Positions 7,148 to 12,202 of a DNA stretch of 12,202 bases are shown one piece after another. Location: NCBI GenBank assembly GCA_049644265.1, contig JBARRO010000098.1, forward strand, positions 1-12,202, in the 5' to 3' direction. Position 1 is the stretch's first letter, and each line of letters begins with the position of its first letter. The notes beneath the pieces are model-generated. The model worked only from the letters and a program-made list of their open reading frames with translations, made no database searches and had not been told where the DNA came from. The translations under genes were made by a program, and so were the position numbers. This DNA is from JBARRO01 sp049644265. GTDB lineage: Bacteria > Bacteroidota > Ignavibacteria > UBA10030.

Positions 7148-10100
7148 TTACTTGATCAGGATCATTTTCTTCGAACTCACATAGTCTTGCGAAAGCAAAC
7201 GATAGAAGTAGACGCCTGTTGGGACCCGAACTCCGCGCTCATCTGTTCCATCCCATCGAATCTTGTACCGACCCGCATCCTTGTCGCCCCGATCAATCGT
7301 CTTCACGCGCTCTCCGAGGAGGTTGAAGATCTGGATTGCAACTCGCGGCACGGTGCCATTCACTTCCGGCACGTCGTATTCAATCGTCGTTGAAGGATTG
7401 AACGGATTGGGGTAATTCTGATACAACTGATATGTCAGCGGGCGCTGTACCGACGCAACCGCAAGATTCGCAGACGCGATATGCGTCGCGATGTTGCTCC
7501 CTGTGCTGATCACAACCTCTTTCGACAGGATGTCAGTCGTATCGGTCAGCTTCAGGTCAAGCCTGAACAATGCGCCCGAACCCGTATCAATCGGTGTGTT
7601 CTGGAGATTGTATACCAGAATCCTGACTGTGTCGGCTTGTGAGAAGACCCGGATGGTCATGTTCTTTGCCCTGCTGAACACGACGTCCGCACGGTTGATG
7701 GTGACAGGCTTTCTGAGTTTCAATGCCACCTGAACGCCCTTGACCAGCACATCGTTGGTAAGATTGAACCGGACGAGCCCTGTTTTGTCCGTGATTTCGA
7801 ACTCACCAAGCGCAGACACTGCCGCAGGTTGCTGCGGTTTCGTCGCCCTGACGAGTCCAAGGTTCGCCACACGGGAGGAACTGTTCATGATGCTATCGAC
7901 GACCGCCTCCGCCGCACCCCACTTGTCGGTGGAGAGTTTTTCAACCACCAGGATCACATCCCGAATGTCCACCACGCCATCCGCGTTAACGTCGGACCGG
8001 AAGAAGTCGTATCCTGTCAACGTGATATGACCCAGGATGTGGTCAATCATCATGGTCAGGTCGGCAACGTCGAGACTTCCGTCGTTGTTGGCGTCCGCAA
8101 TATTGAATTGCGCGGTCGCGGAGAAGGTCACACCCGGCACGCCCGTCACGGTCGCCTGGACCTGGTAGATCCCGTGCTTGTTCCCGAAGACCAAAGCCGT
8201 CGAGGCCTGCCCTAATGCGTTGGTCGTATCGACTGCTTTCGTGAGACCGTAGCCCACAGATCCGGTCGGGACTTTGGTCGCTGTGAACTGGACCGGCACA
8301 TTCGGGATTGGGTTGCCACCGAGGTCCAGCACCGTCACAACAAACGGAGCCAACTGTGTGCCGATCGGTGCGAGCTGCGCATCGCCGGAATCCTTGGCAG
8401 CCAGGACAGGAGCACCCGGCAGTGCCGACGCTCCAAAGACCCTGGTTGCGCCGACCAACGCGGGCGATGAGGCCGTCACGGAGTATCTTCCGACCTTCGT
8501 ACCGAGTCTCAGGACTGTTGAAGCCTCGCCCAACGAGTTCGTCGTGTCCACCGCACGCGTGAGCGAATCTCCGCTTGCACCCGAGGGCTTCGACGTGAGT
8601 GCGAAGGATACGGGCACACCCGACTTGACGTTTCCGCCCCGGTCGACGACGCGGACTGTCAAGGCCGTGTCGAGGGAGGCCAGAATCGGTTTCGTTTGGT
8701 TCCATCCGCGGACCGAATCGATGGCTGCGGGAACGCCGGGCTTTGCCTGGGCAAAGAACACCCGAACGATATTCACGAGGCTGCGGGAGACAGCGTTAAC
8801 CCTGTAGGTTCCAACCTTGTCACCCAACGTTAACAGGGTCGTAGCGATTCCGCCCGCATCCGTCGTGGCGAATTTCGCACTCAGAGTATGACCGACTGCG
8901 GCTGCAGGCGTGTCGACAACGGCAAACTGCACGGTTGCACCCGGCACCACGTTATCATACCCGTCTGTAACCGTCACCGTAAGAGGCTGGAGCACGGTCG
9001 AAATCGTGTCTGCCTGAGCGTCGCCAGCTTGCAGCATCTTCGCAGCGAAACCGTGCGTAGCGGACACTGAGAATGTGTCGGTCACGCCCGGGATATCGGG
9101 CGAATACGCAAGGATCCTGTACTCTCCGACCTTCGTGCCCAGCGTGAGCGTGTCCCGTGCGTCACCCAACGCATCGGTCACAAGTATGGTATCGCTGAGG
9201 CGGTGGCCCGCCGCTCCGGTCGGGACGCTAAGAATCCTGAACCGCACGTCGACGCCTTGCACCGGATTGTTCAGCGAATCCTTGGCGCGGACGACGAACG
9301 GCAGCAGGACTGTCCTGATGGAATCGACCTGTCCGTCGCCAAACGTATTGGCCAGAATTTGTGCCGTCGTTCGGGCCGTCACACCGAATCGGATCGATGC
9401 GGTAAGCACGCCGGGAACTTGTGCCTGGACGCTGTACCGGCCGATCGCATTTCCAAGCGTCAGCGTGGTTGAGACAAATCCATTTTGATCCGTCACCGCC
9501 GAGGTCGCTGAAAGTACTTGACCCGTGGCCCCCAAAGGAATCGTGTCGATACTGAACTGGACTGTGGCGCCAATGACCGGCTGGTCAAATGCGTCAACAA
9601 CTCTGGCTACGAAGGGCGTGATCGTTGACCGGATAGGACGCAGCTGTTCGTTCCCGGCGATTACACGCATGGAATCCGGATCGTATTCATACTGGATCGG
9701 GCCGAGCATATTGGAAGCATCAGCGATCGTCCATCTCCCAAAGGAGCGAATGCTGGACCTGGAGATTTGACCTGTACCCCGATTGCCATGTTGCCGGCGC
9801 CAGGTTGACCCGTTGTCCGGCGAACGCCACAGCTCAAGGGTTGAACTGTCGGATCCTATTGCTTCACCATTGGTGTATGAGAACGCGAGTGACGCCGCGA
9901 GAGAGGTATCGACCGATGGGTGAATATCGATGACACGGCCAATCGATTGCTTCCCGTTGATCACCACCGGAATACCGGATATTCGTTCGACGGTTGTCAA
10001 GCCGGGGGCTGTCCCACTCCACGTCACGGCGGCACCGATCCCTCCGAAATCTGATTGCGTTGCTGCACCTGTAAGTACGACGCTCGTTCGTACCCGTCCG

Positions 10101-10516
10101 GCCACATAGCCATTTTCCGTAAGTCTCGAGAGCGAGTCGAGTGTTACGACAAACGTTGGCGGAACCTGGAGTGTCACCGCAGCAGCGACAGAAAGCTGGT
10201 TGAAGATCCGGATGTCCCCGTCCGCAGTTTTTGTTCCGGACCCTGTGAGCGAAAGCACCGCGTAGGACTTTCCTGGCACAGGCTGATTGCTGCCGAAGAG
10301 CTCGAAGATGCCATTCAGCGTGTCCGGCATACCGACAGCCTGATTCTTCACTCGGATCGTTCCGGTGTTGAGAATCCTGCCTGTGTTTGCCAGATTCTGT
10401 CCCCAAACGTCCTGACTACTGAATGCCAGGACTATGGCGAGAGCAAGGAACAGAGCCTGCCGGCGTGGCCGGCCTCGCGGCTGTCGAATTGTTTTTGATT
10501 TCATCATTGGGACCAT
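7148..10516 (-). CDS. Secreted multidomain surface protein: Ig-like repeats, dockerin-like loops, T9SS sorting domain
   Basis: 1122 residues. Domain order: basic start and signal peptide (1-39, hydrophobic ALFLALAIVLAF, cleavage likely after VWG or VWGQ); an N-terminal beta-rich region of unknown family (40-270) starting NLANTGRILNTGTI; five Ig-like repeats of about 105 residues (274-381, 385-489, 491-593, 595-700, 702-807); two dockerin-like calcium loops (808-861); a cohesin-like beta-sandwich (about 905-1020); and a T9SS type A sorting domain (1031-1122) with YQNYPNPFNPSTTIEY, RYKIRWDGTDERG and GVYFYRLLS. The protein should be exported by Sec, carried across the outer membrane by T9SS, and anchored to or released from the surface. 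Calcium binding and adhesion or complex assembly are inferences. ATG at 10516 has AAGGTGA upstream; ATGs at 10507 and 10504 are possible but badly spaced. It heads a probable operon with the two lipoproteins. Confidence 0.92.
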   Translation of the reverse strand: MVPMMKSKTIRQPRGRPRRQALFLALAIVLAFSSQDVWGQNLANTGRILNTGTIRVKNQAVGMPDTLNGIFELFGSNQPVPGKSYAVLSLTGSGTKTADGDIRIFNQLSVAAAVTLQVPPTFVVTLDSLSRLTENGYVAGRVRTSVVLTGAATQSDFGGIGAAVTWSGTAPGLTTVERISGIPVVINGKQSIGRVIDIHPSVDTSLAASLAFSYTNGEAIGSDSSTLELWRSPDNGSTWRRQHGNRGTGQISRSSIRSFGRWTIADASNMLGPIQYEYDPDSMRVIAGNEQLRPIRSTITPFVARVVDAFDQPVIGATVQFSIDTIPLGATGQVLSATSAVTDQNGFVSTTLTLGNAIGRYSVQAQVPGVLTASIRFGVTARTTAQILANTFGDGQVDSIRTVLLPFVVRAKDSLNNPVQGVDVRFRILSVPTGAAGHRLSDTILVTDALGDARDTLTLGTKVGEYRILAYSPDIPGVTDTFSVSATHGFAAKMLQAGDAQADTISTVLQPLTVTVTDGYDNVVPGATVQFAVVDTPAAAVGHTLSAKFATTDAGGIATTLLTLGDKVGTYRVNAVSRSLVNIVRVFFAQAKPGVPAAIDSVRGWNQTKPILASLDTALTVRVVDRGGNVKSGVPVSFALTSKPSGASGDSLTRAVDTTNSLGEASTVLRLGTKVGRYSVTASSPALVGATRVFGASALPGAPVLAAKDSGDAQLAPIGTQLAPFVVTVLDLGGNPIPNVPVQFTATKVPTGSVGYGLTKAVDTTNALGQASTALVFGNKHGIYQVQATVTGVPGVTFSATAQFNIADANNDGSLDVADLTMMIDHILGHITLTGYDFFRSDVNADGVVDIRDVILVVEKLSTDKWGAAEAVVDSIMNSSSRVANLGLVRATKPQQPAAVSALGEFEITDKTGLVRFNLTNDVLVKGVQVALKLRKPVTINRADVVFSRAKNMTIRVFSQADTVRILVYNLQNTPIDTGSGALFRLDLKLTDTTDILSKEVVISTGSNIATHIASANLAVASVQRPLTYQLYQNYPNPFNPSTTIEYDVPEVNGTVPRVAIQIFNLLGERVKTIDRGDKDAGRYKIRWDGTDERGVRVPTGVYFYRLLSQDYVSSKKMILIK
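7151..7426 (-). other. T9SS type A C-terminal sorting domain (coding region)
   Basis: Residues 1031-1122 of the large surface protein. YPNPFNP is encoded at 7394-7414. A linker and strands with IFNLLGERVKTI, RWDGTDERGVRVPTGVYFYR and a basic end, SSKKMILIK, complete the usual pattern of FlgD-like/Por sorting domains. This is the clearest taxonomic marker in the window. Confidence 0.93.
7934..8095 (-). other. Dockerin-like calcium-loop pair (coding region)
   Basis: Residues 808-861 contain two F-hand loops: D808-A-N-N-D812-G-S-L-D816-V-A-D819 and D842-V-N844-A-D846-G-V-V-D850-I-R-D853, 34 residues apart, each followed by a hydrophobic helix (LTMMIDHIL and VILVVEKL). This is the layout of type I dockerins. 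Many environmental FCB proteins use such pairs as structural linkers, not as parts of a cellulosome. Confidence 0.8.
8096..9697 (-). repeat. Five tandem Ig-like (Big_1-type) repeats (coding region)
   Basis: Units of about 105 residues share a frame that reads L-x-P-F-x-V-x-V-x-D, then G-x-x-V-x-F, then G-x-x-L-[ST], then T-[DT]-x-x-G-x-[AV], then [FL]-G-[ND]-K-x-G-x-Y-x-V. The last two units are closest to each other (both carry AVDTTN followed by LG[QE]AST), which suggests a later duplication at the C-terminal end. The fold is like the invasin/intimin Ig domains that extend a functional end away from the cell. Confidence 0.85.
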
Positions 10517-10520
10517 AGGG

Positions 10521-10527
10521 TCACCTT
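10521..10527 (-). promoter_or_regulatory. Ribosome-binding site of the large surface protein
   Basis: Minus-strand AAGGTGA followed by CCCT and ATG at 10516. The spacing favours 10516 over the nearby ATGs at 10507 and 10504. Confidence 0.65.
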
Positions 10528-10583
10528 GTCAAGATACTTGTACAAATTCGTGCGCACGGAATGTGCACAGGGAACAGTTGTTC
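10525..10583. promoter_or_regulatory. Ladder of short palindromes upstream of the surface protein gene
   Basis: Read on the plus strand: CTTG-T-CAAG (10525-10533, centre 10529), TTGTACAA (10538-10545, centre 10541.5), CGTGCGCACG (10549-10558, centre 10553.5), TGTGCACA (10562-10569, centre 10565.5) and GAACA-GT-TGTTC (10572-10583, centre 10577.5). The three middle ones are perfect, and the four upper centres are exactly 12 bases apart. The array lies 9 to 67 bases upstream of the start codon, where a promoter or operator would be. No convincing -35/-10 pair is visible. The function as an operator is inference. Confidence 0.4.
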
Positions 10584-10773
10584 TGCAGCATTGACCTGAT
10601 CATGAGCCTCCCGATACCCGCGGATGGAGGACCAGGATCAGATCAATACGCCTAAAAGCAGCGGATCGTATTCGAACGATCACATTGACCATGTTCGATG
10701 TCGTTTCTTTTTCTTCGTGAATCCTTCAGCTCAGCTCCAGTTTCTGTCCGATCACGTTTCCACGACGCGACCG

Positions 10774-10809
10774 GAGAGAAGGTGGGAAGGAGCAGACCCA
10801 CCTTCCCTC
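10774..10809 (-). terminator. Possible transcript-end hairpin, no U-tract
   Basis: Arms at 10774-10786 and 10797-10809 pair over 13 positions with one mismatch; the inner nine (GAAGGTGGG/CCCACCTTC) are perfect, around a 10-base loop. No T-run follows on the minus strand, so it is not a standard intrinsic terminator. It could be a stability hairpin or a Rho-dependent end. Confidence 0.35.
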
Positions 10810-10825
10810 TCGCGCGGACTAATCC

Positions 10826-10859
10826 CTGCAGGTCGGATTTGAGCTGAATCCGATTGCAG
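10826..10859 (-). terminator. Possible transcript-end hairpin just past the fibre gene
   Basis: On the plus strand CTGCA-GG-TCGGATT, loop TGAGCTG, AATCCGA-T-TGCAG: seven perfect inner pairs and five outer pairs separated by a small internal loop. It starts 50 bases after the fibre stop codon. No T-run follows on the minus strand; a TTTTTT run lies on the plus-strand side at 10866-10871, six bases past the stem. Confidence 0.4.
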
Positions 10860-10908
10860 AAAGTGTTTTTTGATATATCACCATGTTTCCGGTTTCAGAC
10901 ACTCCCCC

Positions 10909-12202
10909 TTATGAACCAACCGTGATCGTTCCGGTGTTCGTGAGACTGCCAGCGTTGGTCAGGTCAGCATTGATCTGAAGGGCCCCTGAGACGCTCAGGA
11001 AGCTGGCCGAATTCAGAGTGACATTGTTCGCCGTCGTGGCTCCCGCAACGGTTTTTGCGTTTGTACCACTCGGGTTTGCAAACACGAGATTGTAATAGGT
11101 TTCAGCCGTGACTGTCTGTGCGATTGTGCCGTTGTATTCCACTGTTCCGGCCGCACTTCCCACCGCCCTGCCGTTTGCGGCGCCTGCAAACAGGACCGTC
11201 CCGTTGTTTGTCGGAGCAGCCGTGAAGGCCAGGCTGTTCGTGCCCATGTCAAATGACGTTCCGACACCGTTGGTCAGCACACCAGCCGCTGTCAGGCTGA
11301 TGTCGCCCGAAGCGGTTTTGGCTGCTGCTCCGCTGAGAGACAGATTGTTGTAGAGCGCGAAGGTCGTGCCGCCAACCACGGATTGCGCACCGGACCCGTT
11401 ATAGGCAATAGTACTACCCGTGACCGTGTAGGATCCCGTGGTAAATGTCGCACTCGGATTAAACGTGCCGGCCACTCCAATCGTACCGCTGCTTGCGAGG
11501 GTTATGACGTCCCCGACACGCGCACCGCTGACCGTCAGGTTATTGTAGCTAAACGCTGCAATCGTCTGTGCCCCCGTCCCGGTGGCGTTGGTTCCGTTGT
11601 AGTCCAGGGTGCCCGTTGCGCTATAGACTCCCGATCCGGTGAAAGTAGCCGGAGAGAACGCACCCCGAACACCGATGGTGCCCGCGAGGGTCACCGTCCC
11701 GGCTGCACGCGTATCGACCGTCAGATTATGATAGTTGATCTGACCGATGCCCTGCGAACCGGTTCCATCGTACTGGATGGTTGTGCTGTTGGTCGTTGCA
11801 TCCGCAGCTGCAGAACCACTCATGGTGAAAGTCCCATCCATTTTTGTGGTTCCCGCCGCAAAGGTCTTTGTTCCGCTCGTCGCAAGCTCGATGTCGTGGT
11901 AGTCAAGCTGTGCAACGGACTGACTTCCTGAACCGTTGTAGGTGATCTTCGCAGACGTACCCGCACGCAAGGTCACATCGGCCTTTACAACTCCTCCCGC
12001 CATCGTGAGGTTTCCACCAACGTTCACGTTTGCGTCCGGGAATGTTTTGGCTGCGCCCGCTCCCCCGCTCAAAGTAAGATTGTTGTAGTCGATTGTGGCG
12101 ACTGCCTGTGAGGGTGATGCCTTTGCGTAGTCAACCGTACCACCGATCGATGTCTGGGTGCCAAAGTTCGCGGTTCCCTTGATGATCAGCGTGCCGGTGG
12201 TT
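10909..12202 (-). CDS. Repetitive beta-rich surface fibre protein, C-terminal part only
   Basis: The frame is open from the window edge (codons from 12201) to a TAA at 10909-10911, giving the last 430 residues; the true start lies outside. The sequence is very rich in G, T, S, A and N and poor in charge. It is made of about six units of 55-90 residues with the pattern [GT]-T-[ILV]-x-Y-[ND]-G-[ST]-x-x-Q-[ST]-[IV], then Y-[NHY]-[ND]-[LI]-x-[ILV], then a G/T-rich strand pair. Examples are ITYNGSGSQSVAQLDYHDIE and VEYNGTIAQTVTAETYYNLV. This looks like a stacked beta-helix or beta-solenoid fibre of the kind found in large secreted adhesins of FCB bacteria. It ends LTNTGTITVGS with no T9SS sorting domain, lipobox or membrane segment, which is odd for this group. 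The next gene, 392 bases on, carries a sorting domain. A role in adhesion or a surface layer is inference. Confidence 0.85.
   Translation of the reverse strand, partial: TTGTLIIKGTANFGTQTSIGGTVDYAKASPSQAVATIDYNNLTLSGGAGAAKTFPDANVNVGGNLTMAGGVVKADVTLRAGTSAKITYNGSGSQSVAQLDYHDIELATSGTKTFAAGTTKMDGTFTMSGSAAADATTNSTTIQYDGTGSQGIGQINYHNLTVDTRAAGTVTLAGTIGVRGAFSPATFTGSGVYSATGTLDYNGTNATGTGAQTIAAFSYNNLTVSGARVGDVITLASSGTIGVAGTFNPSATFTTGSYTVTGSTIAYNGSGAQSVVGGTTFALYNNLSLSGAAAKTASGDISLTAAGVLTNGVGTSFDMGTNSLAFTAAPTNNGTVLFAGAANGRAVGSAAGTVEYNGTIAQTVTAETYYNLVFANPSGTNAKTVAGATTANNVTLNSASFLSVSGALQINADLTNAGSLTNTGTITVGS
10981..12148 (-). repeat. Degenerate repeat units of the fibre protein (coding region)
   Basis: Six units are marked by the YNG/YDG...Y(N/H)NL pair: VDYAKASPSQ/IDYNNL, ITYNGSGSQ/LDYHDI, IQYDGTGSQ/INYHNL, LDYNGT...AQ/FSYNNL, IAYNGSGAQ/FALYNNL and VEYNGTIAQ/YYNL. 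The units vary in length and are diverged at DNA level, so they are old protein repeats and not recent tandem copies. Confidence 0.75.

Larger units (their letters stand above)
10517..10908. other. 392-base intergenic region between fibre and surface protein genes
   Basis: No gene-like frame on either strand and no tRNA or recognised riboswitch. From the fibre stop downwards it holds a perfect palindrome TGATATATCA (10871-10880), a two-part hairpin (10826-10859), a second hairpin (10774-10809), a short stem GATCG/CGATC (10664-10681) and the palindrome ladder (10525-10583). It therefore probably contains the 3' end of the fibre transcript and the promoter of the next operon. Confidence 0.6.

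Noticed and set aside
7131..7148. Hairpin ATCGTC/GACGAT between the surface protein and the lipoprotein as a terminator
   Set aside because: Only six pairs, overlapping the stop codon, no T-run, and it precedes a well-placed ribosome-binding site of an operon partner.
10664..10681. tRNA-like T-arm (TTCGAAT) in the intergenic region
   Set aside because: The 5-base stem encloses an 8-base loop, the required G53-C61 pair fails with a 7-base loop, and no acceptor or anticodon stem can be found around it.
10866..10871. T-run after the 10826-10859 hairpin as a plus-strand intrinsic terminator
   Set aside because: No plus-strand gene is supported upstream, and six bases separate the stem from the T-run.
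12070..12072. Start codon of the fibre protein at 12072
   Set aside because: The codon is TTG inside a repeat unit (NNLTLSGG), and the frame is open all the way to the window edge with the same repeat pattern. The real start is outside the window.
10981..12148. Regular repeats in the fibre region as a CRISPR array
   Set aside because: The repeats are degenerate, of unequal length, and keep the reading frame; they are protein repeats.

Overview
The window looks like a chromosomal piece of a member of the Bacteroidota/Chlorobiota/Ignavibacteria (FCB) group. The strongest clue is the large protein at 7148-10516, whose C-terminus carries the YQNYPNPFNPST-type sorting domain used by the type IX secretion system (T9SS). 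Two lipoproteins and a predicted outer-membrane barrel confirm a Gram-negative envelope. GC content is moderate (mid-50s percent by eye). I cannot name a genus. No RNA genes, insertion sequences or CRISPR arrays are visible.

Every supported gene is on the minus strand, so transcription runs from high to low coordinates. Block 1 (12202 down to 5349) is a cell-surface block. It holds the C-terminal 430 residues of a repetitive beta-rich fibre protein (cut by the window edge) and a 392-base intergenic region with two hairpins and a ladder of short palindromes. Then come a 1122-residue secreted protein (N-terminal unknown domain, five Ig-like repeats, dockerin-like calcium loops, a cohesin-like beta region, T9SS sorting domain), a small lipoprotein with an extra C-terminal membrane segment, and a coiled-coil/TPR lipoprotein that resembles CpoB/YbgF. 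The last three genes are packed 38 and 3 bases apart and are probably one transcript.

Block 2 (5231 down to 2040) is a tight metabolic block: a beta-CASP metallo-beta-lactamase RNase, an NAD-dependent epimerase/dehydratase that overlaps its stop codon, and, one base later, an inosine-uridine-type nucleoside hydrolase. RNA cleavage and nucleoside salvage could be linked steps, but the epimerase has no obvious place in that path.

Block 3 (2002 down to 1) follows after 37 bases: a 636-residue predicted outer-membrane beta-barrel of unknown role and, 7 bases further, the first 28 codons of a gene that looks like an RsbW-type anti-sigma ATPase, cut by the window edge.

The most interesting part is the fibre/Ig-protein junction. 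The end of the fibre protein and the mature start of the next protein share a short sequence module, with 15 identical nucleotides. The start of the Ig-protein gene is preceded by at least four palindromes whose centres are 12 bases apart.
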